Assembly (NCBI GenBank): GCA_030247575.1
Contig: JAOTRV010000005.1
Span: 62,001 to 126,000, forward strand
From: Sulfuritalea sp.
GTDB lineage: Bacteria > Pseudomonadota > Gammaproteobacteria > Burkholderiales > Rhodocyclaceae
Direction of reading: 5' to 3'
Length of the DNA: 64,000 nt
Every line of letters starts with the position of its first letter. Position 1 is the stretch's first letter. A program made the translations under genes and the position numbers. Below are positions 19,060-28,226 of this stretch, piece after piece. The notes beneath the pieces are model-generated. The model searched no databases. It was not told the origin of the DNA and saw only the letters and a program-made list of their open reading frames with translations.

Positions 19060-21203
19060 GATGCGCTCCCGGCCGCTTCGCTCGGCAGATCGAGGCAGCG
19101 CTTGCCGTGCAGGAGGTCGGCGGCAGCCCCGGCCACCAGCGGACGGCTGAAAAGAAAGCCCTGGATGCGGTCGCAGCGATGCCGTGCCAGAAAGCCGAGC
19201 TGAACCTGCGTCTCCACGCCCTCGGCGACGACTTCGAGGGAAAGTGCTCCGGCCATGGCGATGATGGCTTCGCACAACGCGGCATCGCCGCCGCCGGCGG
19301 CGATTTCATTGACGAAGGAGCGGTCGATCTTCAGCACGTCGAGCGGGAAGCGGTTGAGGTAGCTCAGGCTGGAGTAGCCGGTGCCGAAATCGTCCATGGC
19401 GAGCGTGATGCCCATGGTCTTCAATTCGTGCAGAACGCCGGCCGATTTTTCCGGCTCCTGCATCACCAGGGATTCGGTCAGCTCCAGTTCAAGATTGGCC
19501 GCCGGCAAGCCGCTGTCCGCCAGCGCCGCGGCCACGCTCGCCACCAGCCCGGCATGGGCGAACTGGCGCGCCGAGAGGTTCACCGCCATGCGCAAAGCCG
19601 GGTTGAATTGCCCGATCCACACCTTGGCCTGGCGGCAGGCTTCGCGCAGGACCCATTCGCCGATCGGAACGATAAGGCCGGTTTCCTCCGCGAGGGGAAT
19701 GAAATCCGCCGGCGACACCAGGCCGCGCTTGGGGTGGCGCCAGCGCAGCAGCGCCTCGAAGCCGCTTATGTTGCCGCCGCCGGCGAGGTCGACCTGCGGC
19801 TGGTAGTGCAGTTCCAGTTCGCCGCGCCCGAGTGCGCCGCGCAGCTCGTTTTCCAGGGCCAGCAAGCCGGCCGAGGCGGCATTCATCTGCGGTGTGTAGA
19901 AGCGCCAGGCGTCGCGGCCGGAACGCTTGGCGGCGTACATCGCGACATCGGCATTCTTCAGCAGCGTTGCGCCGTCGCCGCCATCGCGCGGATACAGCGC
20001 AACGCCGATGCTCGCGGTGGAATGGATGACGTGTTCGCCGATGGCGATGGCCGGCGCGATCGCGGCGGCGAGCTTGCCCAGCACGCCCTCCACCGCTCCT
20101 TCGTGGCGGATGTCGGGCAGAACCACCACGAATTCGTCGCCGCCGATGCGGGCGATGGTGTCCTCCTCGCGCAGGACGCCGCGCATGCGATCGGCCAGTT
20201 CGGCCAGCACGATGTCGCCGGCGTTGTGACCGAGGCTGTCGTTGATGGTCTTGATCCGGTCGAAGTCGACGAACAGCAGCGCCACCAGGCTGTCGCGTTC
20301 GCCGGCACGCGCCAGTTCCTGCTGCAGGCGCATTTCCATCAGCTTGCGATTGGGCAGGCCGGTCAGCGCGTCGTAATGGGCGGCGCGGTAGAGCTGCTCC
20401 TGGCTTTGCTTGTGCCGCGTAACGTCCGTCGCGACGCCGTCGATGCGCAGCGGACGCCCCGCCTCGTCCGTCACCAGGCGCGCGCGGTCGAACAGCCAGC
20501 GCACCTCGCCGTCCGGGCGCACGATGCGGAACTCCAGGCTGTCGGCGGCGCCGCGCTCGATGCCGCTGAAATAGTTGCGCAAGCGGTCGCGGTCGCCGGG
20601 ATGGATGGTTTCGAACCAGTTTTCGTAGGGGCCGAGCAGCGTGTTCACCGGGCGGCCGAGAATGCCTTCCGCCGCGGCGTTGATGAAATCCAGGCGCAGC
20701 TCCGGCAGGCTGGCCGACCAGACGATGTCGCCGAGCGCCCCGAGGATGCTGTTCATGCGCTCCTGCTGGCTGAGCAGGGATCGTTCCGCATCGCGGCGAC
20801 CGCGATGCACGGCGGCCTCTTCGAGTTCGCGAACGACTACCGGCCCCAGCCGCGCCAGGCTGTGTTTGAGCAGATAGTCCTGCGCGCCGGCGCGCATGGC
20901 GCCGACGGCCACCTCCTCGCCGATATTGCCGGAAACGATGATGAAGGGCAGGTCGGCGTCGTGCCGCCTGGCGATCTCCAGCGCCTGCAGGCCGCTGAAC
21001 TGCGGCATGGTGTAGTCGGAGATGACGATGTCCCAGGCTTCGGCGGCCAGCGCATCGCTCATCTCGGCAGCGCTATCGACGCGCAGGTGCTCGGGCGCGA
21101 ATCCGGCCTTGCGCAATACCCGGAGCAGCAGCAGCGCGTCGTCGGGCGTGTCCTCGACGATGAGTACGCGCAGGGGGCGCTGCGGCGATGCGATTTCGCT
21201 CAT
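19056..21203 (-). CDS. REC-PAS-GGDEF-EAL cyclic-di-GMP signalling protein
   Basis: 715 aa from ATG 21203, preceded by a good AAGGGA ribosome site; the longer open frame to 21785 overlaps other features. Domains: receiver with phospho-acceptor Asp63 ('[13 protein letters not shown]'), PAS (about 150-270), GGDEF with an intact '[12 protein letters not shown]' and '[18 protein letters not shown]', and EAL with '[14 protein letters not shown]' and '[15 protein letters not shown]'. Both enzymatic motifs are intact, so it could make and degrade c-di-GMP, switched by phosphorylation. It overlaps the pseudo-receiver gene upstream (ATGA) and the kinase downstream (GTGA): a three-gene operon. Confidence 0.92.
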   Translation of the reverse strand: MSEIASPQRPLRVLIVEDTPDDALLLLRVLRKAGFAPEHLRVDSAAEMSDALAAEAWDIVISDYTMPQFSGLQALEIARRHDADLPFIIVSGNIGEEVAVGAMRAGAQDYLLKHSLARLGPVVVRELEEAAVHRGRRDAERSLLSQQERMNSILGALGDIVWSASLPELRLDFINAAAEGILGRPVNTLLGPYENWFETIHPGDRDRLRNYFSGIERGAADSLEFRIVRPDGEVRWLFDRARLVTDEAGRPLRIDGVATDVTRHKQSQEQLYRAAHYDALTGLPNRKLMEMRLQQELARAGERDSLVALLFVDFDRIKTINDSLGHNAGDIVLAELADRMRGVLREEDTIARIGGDEFVVVLPDIRHEGAVEGVLGKLAAAIAPAIAIGEHVIHSTASIGVALYPRDGGDGATLLKNADVAMYAAKRSGRDAWRFYTPQMNAASAGLLALENELRGALGRGELELHYQPQVDLAGGGNISGFEALLRWRHPKRGLVSPADFIPLAEETGLIVPIGEWVLREACRQAKVWIGQFNPALRMAVNLSARQFAHAGLVASVAAALADSGLPAANLELELTESLVMQEPEKSAGVLHELKTMGITLAMDDFGTGYSSLSYLNRFPLDVLKIDRSFVNEIAAGGGDAALCEAIIAMAGALSLEVVAEGVETQVQLGFLARHRCDRIQGFLFSRPLVAGAAADLLHGKRCLDLPSEAAGSAS

Positions 21204-21580
21204 GCGTATTCCCTTCGAGGTTCCGGCGCGAGACTGGCGACGAGCTGCGGCAACTCGCTGCCCAGGGAATCTATCGCCAGACAGCCATCGGCCTCCGCCG
21301 CCAGACAACTGTTGCGATAGTCCGCCGCATTCTCGGTCAGCAGCAGAACCCGCGCCGCGGGCGCCAGTGCCTTGAAGCGATGCGCCGAACTTTCCGTGCC
21401 GGCGCGACGCAGCGAATAGGCGATCAGCACCAGATCCACCTCGCTCACCGCCGGCAACCCGAGCGCCTCGTCCGGCGAAGCGGCAGCAACGCATTCGCAG
21501 CGCGGCAGCGCGTCGATGAAGTTGCACGCCGCCCGCAGGAATATCTGACTCGGATCGATCACCAGAATTTTCATGGCCAT
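21200..21580 (-). CDS. Degenerate receiver (pseudo-response regulator)
   Basis: 126 aa with the length and pattern of a CheY-like receiver: '[20 protein letters not shown]' at strand 1, '[14 protein letters not shown]' where the phospho-Asp should be, '[13 protein letters not shown]' at strand 4. The acidic pair after strand 1 is reduced to a single Asp and the phospho-acceptor position reads Ala/Tyr (LIAYS instead of LLDxx), so phosphorylation is unlikely. First gene of the operon with the GGDEF-EAL and the multi-PAS kinase. It could act as a dominant partner or protein-interaction module. Confidence 0.78.
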   Translation of the reverse strand: MAMKILVIDPSQIFLRAACNFIDALPRCECVAAASPDEALGLPAVSEVDLVLIAYSLRRAGTESSAHRFKALAPAARVLLLTENAADYRNSCLAAEADGCLAIDSLGSELPQLVASLAPEPRREYA

Positions 21581-21650
21581 GCCGGATTGTCGCCTGCAAG
21601 CATGCTGAGCCCGCGGCCGGGGAAAGGGAATCGGTATTTCCCTGACTTGC

Positions 21651-21669
21651 CATCAGGAAATTCCTGATG
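21651..21669. promoter_or_regulatory. 19-bp palindromic operator candidate, operon 1
   Basis: Perfect palindrome CATCAGGAA-A-TTCCTGATG about 71-89 bp upstream of the pseudo-receiver ATG. A degenerate second copy (AATCGGTATTTCCCTGAC) lies about 23 bp away at 21629-21646. The same pair occurs upstream of the histidine kinase at 23615. Confidence 0.6.
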
Positions 21670-21840
21670 GCGCCCTCCCCTTCGAGGCGGAGACCCGCTG
21701 TAGCTCCTCCCCCTTCAAGGGGGAAGGTCGCATACGATGTTTGCGATTGGAGGCTGGGAGGGGAACGGGGTTTGGCGCAGCGCATCGCCTGCAGTTCCCA
21801 TCTCCACCCCGACCCTCCCCTTGACGGGGAGGGAGTGTGA
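21670..21840. repeat. Palindromic repeats and tail element between two signalling operons
   Basis: Contains CCCCCTTCAAGGGGG at about 21709-21723, the tail element GGTCGCATACGATGTTTGCG (21726-21753) and CCCTCCCCTTGACGGGGAGGG near 21815-21836. No gene is seen in 21581-21842 apart from the operator and these repeats. Confidence 0.8.
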
Positions 21841-21842
21841 CC

Positions 21843-22487
21843 CTACTCGGCGCTGACGATACCGTTGCGGATGGCGTAGCGCACCAGGCTGGCGATGTCG
21901 CGCAAGCCGAGACGCGCCATGATCTGGGCGCGGTAGGTTTCCACCGTCTTCGCCGAAAGCTGCAACTCGTGGGCGATTTCCTTGACGCTCCTGCCCAGCG
22001 CCAGCAGCCGCAGCACTTCGAGTTGCCGTGTCGTCAGCGCCGACTTTGGCGCCGGCTCGCCCGGGTGCGGTCGCGATCCGAACAACTGGCTGGTGAGCCG
22101 CGGCGACAGATAGGTCTGGCCGGCGGCCACCGCCTCCAGCGCAGCGCGCAGCTCGCGCGTGGCGGCGTCCTTCACCAGGTAGCCGGAGACGCCCAGCGCC
22201 AGTGCGCGATTCACATACTCCTCGCCCGAATGCATGGAGAGAATGACGATGCGCGTATCCGGCAAAGCTGCCAGGATGCGCTCGGCCGCCTGCAGGCCGT
22301 TGATGCCGGGCATGGTAATGTCGAGCAGCGCCACGTCGGGCTTGTGTTCCAGCGCCAGCGCCACGGCCTGCTCGCCGTTGTCGGCCTCGGCCACCACCGT
22401 GACGCCGTCCATCCCGTCGAGCAGCGCGCGCAGCCCGGCGCGCACCAGGGTGTGGTCGTCGGCGAGCAGCAGGCGCAGAGGTCTCAC
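21843..22487 (-). CDS. NarL/FixJ-family response regulator
   Basis: 214 aa. Receiver with Asp10-Asp11, phospho-acceptor Asp56 ('DVALLDITMPGINGL') and Lys in 'GYLVKDAA'; C-terminal LuxR-type HTH 'LTTRQLEVLRLLALGRSVKE' with 'LSAKTVETYRAQIMARLGL'. It starts 4 bp after the end of the HisKA_3 kinase gene, its evident partner. It is the only LuxR-type DNA-binding regulator in the signalling island, so it is the best candidate to bind the palindromes at 21651 and 23696. Confidence 0.93.
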   Translation of the reverse strand: MRPLRLLLADDHTLVRAGLRALLDGMDGVTVVAEADNGEQAVALALEHKPDVALLDITMPGINGLQAAERILAALPDTRIVILSMHSGEEYVNRALALGVSGYLVKDAATRELRAALEAVAAGQTYLSPRLTSQLFGSRPHPGEPAPKSALTTRQLEVLRLLALGRSVKEIAHELQLSAKTVETYRAQIMARLGLRDIASLVRYAIRNGIVSAE

Positions 22488-22490
22488 GGT

Positions 22491-23615
22491 TCAGACAGCT
22501 TTCAATTCGGCGACAGGCAGCGGCAGGCGGACGCTCAGCCGCGTGCCGCTGCCCGCATGGCTGGCAATGCCCATCTCGCCTCCGGCCAGGGCCACGCGCT
22601 CGTTCATGCCGACGAGGCCGAGGCTGGTGCCCAGCAGCGCTCGCGCCCGCGCCGCCGCCACGTCGAAGCCGCGACCGTCGTCGCCGACATCGAGGCAGAA
22701 CATGTCCTCTTCCAGTTTCAACTCGATGCGCACCTGCGTCGCGCCGGCATGGCGCAGGGCATTGGTGAGCGCCTCCTGGGCGACGCGAAAGCAGGCCGTC
22801 TCGGCCTGGGCGCCCAGGCGCGGAAGCTCCTGCGGCGCCTCCAGCACGATGGCCGGACCGCCTTCGCGCGTATGGCGTTTGACCAGCCAGTGCAGGGCGG
22901 CGCTGAGGCCGAGGTCGTCGAGCTGCGGCGGGCGCAAATCGAGCGAAAGGCGGCGCACCTGCTCGAGCACCTCGCCGGCGACGCCGGCGATCTCGTCGGC
23001 GAGGCGGCGCGCCGCTTCATCGGCGCTGCGCAGCGCCAGCGCCTCCAGGTTGAGCTTGATGGCAGTGAGCGACTGGCCGATCTCGTCGTGCAGCTCGCGC
23101 GCGATGTGGCGGCGCTCGGCCTCCTGCATTTCCAGCATGCGATTGGACAGCGCCTGCAGGCGCAGCCGGGCGTGGCGCAGGGCTTCCTCGTCGCGGCGAC
23201 GGGCGCGGCGCATCTCGGCCTCGCGCAGTTCGCGCTCGACGGCAGCGCCGAGGCGCGTCAAATTTCCCTTGATCAGGTAGTCGTGGGCGCCGGCCTTCAT
23301 CGCCGCCACGGCGACATCCTCGCCGATATTGCCGGAGACGATGATGAAAGGCATGTCGGGATCGTAGGCGCCGACCTGCGCCAGCGCCAGCAGGCCGGAG
23401 AAATCGGGCAGGCTGTAATCCGCCAGTACGACGTCCCACTGCCCGGTGCGCAGCGCCGCGTCCAGTTCCTCGGCCGTCTGCGCATGCGCATGGTCCGTCG
23501 CGTAGCCCGCGCGGCGCAGCGCCAGCAGCAGCAGGGCGATGTCATCAGGCGTGTCTTCGACGATGATCGCCCGCAGCGGCCTGCCCGCCGGCGGATGTTT
23601 CGCGGCTTCCGTCAT
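22491..23615 (-). CDS. Receiver-HisKA_3 hybrid sensor kinase (NarX/UhpB-type core)
   Basis: 374 aa from ATG 23615 (MTEAAKHPPAG); a longer frame to 23834 would cross the operator region. N-terminal receiver with Asp66 ('DVVLADYSLPDFSGL'), closely similar to the receiver of the GGDEF-EAL protein ('[16 protein letters not shown](K/R)AGA'). Then a coiled linker, HisKA_3 with His in 'RRHIARELHDEIGQSLTAIK', and HATPase with 'RVAQEALTNALRHAGA' and 'DDGRGFD'. No transmembrane segment: the input is another kinase through the receiver rather than a ligand. Forms an operon with the NarL-type regulator. Confidence 0.9.
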   Translation of the reverse strand: MTEAAKHPPAGRPLRAIIVEDTPDDIALLLLALRRAGYATDHAHAQTAEELDAALRTGQWDVVLADYSLPDFSGLLALAQVGAYDPDMPFIIVSGNIGEDVAVAAMKAGAHDYLIKGNLTRLGAAVERELREAEMRRARRRDEEALRHARLRLQALSNRMLEMQEAERRHIARELHDEIGQSLTAIKLNLEALALRSADEAARRLADEIAGVAGEVLEQVRRLSLDLRPPQLDDLGLSAALHWLVKRHTREGGPAIVLEAPQELPRLGAQAETACFRVAQEALTNALRHAGATQVRIELKLEEDMFCLDVGDDGRGFDVAAARARALLGTSLGLVGMNERVALAGGEMGIASHAGSGTRLSVRLPLPVAELKAV

Positions 23616-23695
23616 GAGCTTGTTCCGGAACTCTGAGTGCAGGCAGGATACACAAATACACCGCCGCAAAGGGCGCCGGCCCCGCGAAGCCGCGG

Positions 23696-23737
23696 TATCG
23701 GGAATTTCCCGATGGCCCATCAGGAAATTCCCGATAC
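23696..23737. promoter_or_regulatory. Paired palindromic operator candidate, operon 2
   Basis: Two 19-bp near-palindromes, TATCGGGAA-T-TTCCCGATG (23696-23714) and CATCAGGAA-A-TTCCCGATA (23719-23737), with centres 23 bp apart (about two helical turns). They lie 81-122 bp upstream of the ATG at 23615 and also in the spacer to the divergent kinase at 23852, so they may control both directions. Confidence 0.65.
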
Positions 23738-23797
23738 GGAACCTTCCGGAAAACGGGGATACTCCCATATCATTATTGTGGTCATTCAGGCTAGGAA

Positions 23798-23819
23798 AGT
23801 CGGCGCTGGCGGGACGGCG
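23798..23819 (+). repeat. 23-bp interspersed repeat, intergenic copy
   Basis: AGTCGGCGCTGGCGGGACGG copy between two divergent kinase genes, 33 bp before the ATG of the + strand gene. Confidence 0.8.
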
Positions 23820-23851
23820 CGACATTCGTGCCACGAGGAATCGGCATACCC

Positions 23852-25822
23852 ATGAATCCCCCGCTTCCGGCGAAATACCGCCTGAGTATAGGCAGAAAAA
23901 TCGCTCTGGTATTTCTGATCCTGGCGCTGGCCGGCGGCAGCAGCATGCTGCTGGTGTTCTGGGCCCAGCAACAGAACAAGGGCGTCGCCAGCGAAGTCAA
24001 CATCTATGGCAGCCTGCGCTATCGCAACCAGCAAATCCAGTTGGCGCTGTACGAGTTGGGCCACGGCGGCAATGCCGGCAAGGTCGAGAGCCTGATCGGT
24101 GAATACGAACAGGCTCTCAAAAGTCTGCAGTCGGGCTCGCCGCTGTCGCAAACCAGTGCCGACGTCCAGCAACATCTCGCCGCCGTGAATGCCGAATGGC
24201 CGGCCTACCGCGATGCCGGGCGCAAGTACGTGCGAACCCACACCCTGGGCGTCGATCGCCACACCGAGCTGCGCCAGCTCGCGGAACAGGCGGAGAAACT
24301 GCTCGAGCACGCCAACGGCGCCACCCAGGCGCTGAGCGACAGCAGCACGCGCCTGCAGGCACAGATGCGTGAGTACCTGCAGCGCATCCTCCTGGCCGCC
24401 GCCGCCACCCTCGTCTTCGCCTATCTCTACACGCGTCGACGCATCATCGTGCCGCTGCACGAACTGTCCGCCGTCGCCCTGCGCTTCGCCGGCGGCGACT
24501 ACGGCGTACGCAGCGGCTTCCGCTCGCGCGACGAGATCGGCCGCCTGGCGGAGACCTTCGACCACATGGCGGCGGAAACCGAAAATCACATCACCCTCAT
24601 CGCCGCCGATCTCGCCGACATCCGGCGCAAGGAAGCCGAGTTGCGCAAGCTGACCGAAGCCATCGAGCACAGTCCGGCTGCGGTGCTGATCACCGACGCC
24701 GCCGGCACCATCGAATACATCAACCCACGCTTCACCGAGATCACCGGCTATACCCCGGACGAAGTGTGCGGGCGCAAACCCAGCCTGCTGAAATCCGGCC
24801 AGACCCTGCAGGAAACCTATCGGGAGATGTGGCGAAGCCTGCGCGCCGGCCAGGTCTGGCGCGGCGAGCTGCTCAACCGCAAAAAGAACGGCGAGCTGTT
24901 CTGGGAAAACACCCAGATTTCGCCTGTTCTGGACGCGGCCGGGCTGACGACTCACTACGTTGCCGTCAAGGAAGACGTGACGGCCCGGAAACAGGCCGAG
25001 CAGGCGCTGGCCATGCTCAACCTCGACCTCGAGCGGCGCGTCGCCGCCCGCACACAGCAGATCGAAGCGGCCAATCACGAACTGCAGGCCTTCAGCCATT
25101 CGGTCTCGCACGATTTGCGCACGCCGCTGCGCGCCATCCTCGGTTTTGCCCAAGCCATCGAGGAAGACGCCGGCGACCGCCTGACGGGCGAGCTGCCCGA
25201 CTACCTGCGACGCATCCAGGCCGCCGCGGTGCGCATGGGCGAACTGATCGACAACCTGCTCGAACTGGGTCGCATCGGCCAGGTGGAGCTCATGGCGCAG
25301 CCGGTGCATCTCGGACGCATGGCGCGCGAGATTCTCGACGGCATGGCGCGCCGCGAGCCCGGCCGCCGCGTCGACACCGAGGTGGATGAAAGCATCGTGG
25401 TCGACGGCGATCCGCGATTGCTGCGCATCGCGCTGGAATGCCTGCTCGGCAACGCCTGGAAGTTCAGCGCCGGCCGCGATCCGGCGCGCATCGTCTTCGG
25501 CTGGGCCGGACAGGACGGCGAAGATCGCACGAACGCAGTGCTGATGATCGGCGACAACGGCGCCGGCTTCAACATGGACTATGCCGACAAGCTGTTCCGC
25601 CCCTTCCAGAGCCTGCACGCGGCCGATCGCTTCGCCGGCCGAGGCATCGGTCTGGCCACGGCCAAGCGCGTCATCGACCTGCACGGCGGGCACATCTGGG
25701 CCGAGGGTGAGCCGGAACGGGGAGCGCGATTCTATTTCGAGTTGCCCGAATCGCCTCCCGCCGCCACGCGTTCTCCTTTCGCGGAAAATGGCAGCATGAA
25801 CGAAACGCAGGGGGTGCCATGA
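23852..25822 (+). CDS. Membrane sensor histidine kinase (HAMP-PAS)
   Basis: 656 aa from ATG 23852, with GAGGAA upstream; a GTG at 23828 would add 8 residues. Two transmembrane helices (about 16-36 and 178-200) bracket a periplasmic helical domain of about 140 residues ('SLRYRNQQIQLALYELGHGG') that resembles four-helix-bundle sensor domains. Then HAMP, one PAS ('LTEAIEHSPAAVLITDAAGT'), a coiled coil, HisKA ('[20 protein letters not shown]') and HATPase ('[13 protein letters not shown]', 'MIGDNGAGFNMDYADK'). It overlaps the next kinase gene by 4 nt. Confidence 0.9.
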   Translation: MNPPLPAKYRLSIGRKIALVFLILALAGGSSMLLVFWAQQQNKGVASEVNIYGSLRYRNQQIQLALYELGHGGNAGKVESLIGEYEQALKSLQSGSPLSQTSADVQQHLAAVNAEWPAYRDAGRKYVRTHTLGVDRHTELRQLAEQAEKLLEHANGATQALSDSSTRLQAQMREYLQRILLAAAATLVFAYLYTRRRIIVPLHELSAVALRFAGGDYGVRSGFRSRDEIGRLAETFDHMAAETENHITLIAADLADIRRKEAELRKLTEAIEHSPAAVLITDAAGTIEYINPRFTEITGYTPDEVCGRKPSLLKSGQTLQETYREMWRSLRAGQVWRGELLNRKKNGELFWENTQISPVLDAAGLTTHYVAVKEDVTARKQAEQALAMLNLDLERRVAARTQQIEAANHELQAFSHSVSHDLRTPLRAILGFAQAIEEDAGDRLTGELPDYLRRIQAAAVRMGELIDNLLELGRIGQVELMAQPVHLGRMAREILDGMARREPGRRVDTEVDESIVVDGDPRLLRIALECLLGNAWKFSAGRDPARIVFGWAGQDGEDRTNAVLMIGDNGAGFNMDYADKLFRPFQSLHAADRFAGRGIGLATAKRVIDLHGGHIWAEGEPERGARFYFELPESPPAATRSPFAENGSMNETQGVP

Positions 25823-28194
25823 CATTCGAGCAAATCAGGGGACTGACCCGGCGCATGCTGCTTCTCGCGGCGGCGGCGCTGCTGCCGGTGCTGCTGCTGA
25901 TGGTCTACATCGGCTGGCTCAACACCGAGGAGAAGATCGCGCAGGAACGCACCCGCGCGACGCACCTCACCGAGCTGCTGGCGCGCGAGCAGGCACTGCC
26001 CTTCACCCTCGGCCGGCAACTGCTGCAAAGCCTGGCGGCAACGCACGCCGTCATCGAGCGGGACGACGCGGCGAGCTGCAATGCGGCGCTGAAGCAAGCC
26101 GCCGCGGACAATCCCTACGTGACGACCATCAACGTCTATTCGAACGCCGGCGATCTTCTCCACTCCTCCTCCGCGGCGCCGCCGGCGTCGGCGGCCGACC
26201 GCGACTGGTTCCGCGAGGCTTTGTCCAATGGACGCATCGTGGTCAGCGACTATCTGATCGGCAAGACCAGCGGCAAGCCGGCGATCGCCATGGCCCTGCC
26301 GCTACGCGACAAAAGCGGCAAAACGCGCGCGGTGCTGGCGCTGGGGATCGATCTGTCCTGGATGGGCCGTGCGCTGGCCGAGGTGCCGGTGGCCGAGGGC
26401 ACCAACATCGTCGTGGTGGATGGCAGCGGCACGGCGCTGGCGCCCGAGCGCTGGATCGGCCGCTCGGTGGCCGATCACCCGGTTTTCAAGCGCATCTCCG
26501 GCATCAAGGAGCCGACGAGCTTCGAGGCCGTCGGCATCGACGGCATTGATCGCATTTTCGTCGCCCGCCCGCTGAATCCCGATCTGGGCGGGCGCAGCTA
26601 CCTCTGGGTGGCGACGCCGAAGAGCTCGGCCAGCGAAGCGGCGCTGCGCGATTTCCTCGGCGGCACGCTGCTGGTTTTTGCCACCGTGCTGGCGCTGTTC
26701 GCCGCCATCTGGTGGGAAGGCAGCCGCATCGTGCTGCGGCCGGTGCGCGAACTGCGCGAGGTCGCCCGGCGCCTGGGCGGGACGGAGCTTTCGGCGCGTA
26801 CCAACCTGCCGCACGGCAGCGACGAGATCGGCCAGCTCGCCACCAGCTTCGACGAAATGGCGGAAAGGATAGAAACGCGCGAACACGAGCTGGAACTGTC
26901 GCGCGAATCGCTGCTGCGCGCCAACCGCACCCTGCGCGTACTGGGCGCGGTCAAGGATGTGATCGCCGGCGCCAGGGACAAGCAGATGTTCTGCGGCGAG
27001 TTGTGCCGCACCATCGCGGCCATCGGCGGCTATCCCATTGTTTATCTCGCACGGGCGGAACAAGACGCGGAGAAGACGGTGGCCGTGCTTGCCGCCGAAG
27101 GCCTGTCGCCGGAATTCCGCGGACAACTGCGAATCACCTGGGACGATGGCGAACTCGGACGCGGCGCGGCCGGCACCGCCATCCGCGAGAATCGCACGGT
27201 GGTCATTCACGATGTGCGCGACGATCCACGCTTCACGCCCTGGCACGATCTGGCGATCGAGCGGGATATCGATACGGTGATCGCCCTGCCGGTGCGAGTC
27301 GAGGGGCGCGTCTGGGGCGTGCTGGCGCTGTCGGCCACTTCCACCCAGTCCGGCGTCTTCGATGCGGACGAAGTCAACCTGCTGGAGGAACTGGCGGGCG
27401 ACGTCGGCCGCGGCATCGAGACGCTGCGCCTGCGCGCGGAAAAGCAGGCCGCCGAAGAGGCGCTGCTGCGCATGATGGACGGTCTGGAGCGGCGCGTCGA
27501 AGAGCGCACTCGCGACCTGGAAGCCGCCAACCGCGATCTGCAGAGCTTCAGCTATTCCGTTTCGCACGACCTGCGCGCGCCGCTGCGCTCCGTCGAAGGC
27601 TTCGCCCAGGCGCTGGACGAGGAATGCGGCTCCGTGCTGAACGAAGACTGCCGCGGCTACCTGGAGCGCATCCGCGGCGCAGCGCAGCGCATGGGCAGCC
27701 TGATCGAGGACATGATCCGCCTGGCGCAGATTTCGAATCTGGACATGAGGACCACCACCGTAGATCTCACTGCCCTCGCCACCGGGATCGGCGCCGAGCT
27801 GGCGGCGACGGAGCCGCAACGGCAGGTGCAACTGACGGTGGCGCCGGGACTGACCGCCCGTGGCGATCCGGGCCTGCTGCGGGTGCTGATGCAGAACCTG
27901 GTGGCAAACGCCTGGAAATACTCCGCGCGCACACCGGGGGCGGAAATCGAGTTCGGCCTGATACCGCTGCCCTCGAACGAGCCGGCGTATTTCGTCCGCG
28001 ACAACGGCGCCGGTTTCGACATGGCCTTCGCCGATCGCTTGTTCCGTCCCTTCAACCGCCTGCATCACGCCGAAGAGTACCCCGGTACCGGCATCGGTCT
28101 GGCTACCGTGGCGCGCATCGTCGCCCGCCATGGCGGCCGCGTCTGGGCGGAGGCTGAAAAGGGCAAGGGCGCGACCTTCTATTTTGTGCTCTGA
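25819..28194 (+). CDS. dCache-HAMP-GAF sensor histidine kinase
   Basis: 791 aa. TM1 about 13-30, a periplasmic double-Cache domain ('DRDWFREALSNGRIVVSDYL', 'PAIAMALPLRDKSGKTRAVL') that usually binds small organic ligands, TM2 about 277-297, HAMP, GAF (about 375-535; 'AIRENRTVVIHDVRDDPRF' and 'DIDTVIALPVRVEGRVWGVL'), HisKA ('SVSHDLRAPLRSVEGFAQAL') and HATPase ('NLVANAWKYSARTPG', 'FVRDNGAGFDMAFADRLFRP'). The transmitter closely resembles that of the two other large kinases in the island, suggesting local duplication. Confidence 0.92.
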   Translation: MTFEQIRGLTRRMLLLAAAALLPVLLLMVYIGWLNTEEKIAQERTRATHLTELLAREQALPFTLGRQLLQSLAATHAVIERDDAASCNAALKQAAADNPYVTTINVYSNAGDLLHSSSAAPPASAADRDWFREALSNGRIVVSDYLIGKTSGKPAIAMALPLRDKSGKTRAVLALGIDLSWMGRALAEVPVAEGTNIVVVDGSGTALAPERWIGRSVADHPVFKRISGIKEPTSFEAVGIDGIDRIFVARPLNPDLGGRSYLWVATPKSSASEAALRDFLGGTLLVFATVLALFAAIWWEGSRIVLRPVRELREVARRLGGTELSARTNLPHGSDEIGQLATSFDEMAERIETREHELELSRESLLRANRTLRVLGAVKDVIAGARDKQMFCGELCRTIAAIGGYPIVYLARAEQDAEKTVAVLAAEGLSPEFRGQLRITWDDGELGRGAAGTAIRENRTVVIHDVRDDPRFTPWHDLAIERDIDTVIALPVRVEGRVWGVLALSATSTQSGVFDADEVNLLEELAGDVGRGIETLRLRAEKQAAEEALLRMMDGLERRVEERTRDLEAANRDLQSFSYSVSHDLRAPLRSVEGFAQALDEECGSVLNEDCRGYLERIRGAAQRMGSLIEDMIRLAQISNLDMRTTTVDLTALATGIGAELAATEPQRQVQLTVAPGLTARGDPGLLRVLMQNLVANAWKYSARTPGAEIEFGLIPLPSNEPAYFVRDNGAGFDMAFADRLFRPFNRLHHAEEYPGTGIGLATVARIVARHGGRVWAEAEKGKGATFYFVL

Positions 28195-28226
28195 TGGACA
28201 CCTGACCATCGTCAGGATCAAATTCG

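Noticed and set aside
19060-19275. N-terminal extension of the multi-PAS kinase
   Set aside because: The open frame continues to 19275 but overlaps the EAL domain gene and has arginine-rich, domain-free sequence typical of antisense-frame reading in GC-rich DNA. The GTGA start at 19059 is preferred.
21204-21785. N-terminal extension of the GGDEF-EAL protein to 21785
   Set aside because: The extra 194 codons cover the pseudo-receiver gene in another frame and a repeat region; the ATG at 21203 has a good ribosome site.
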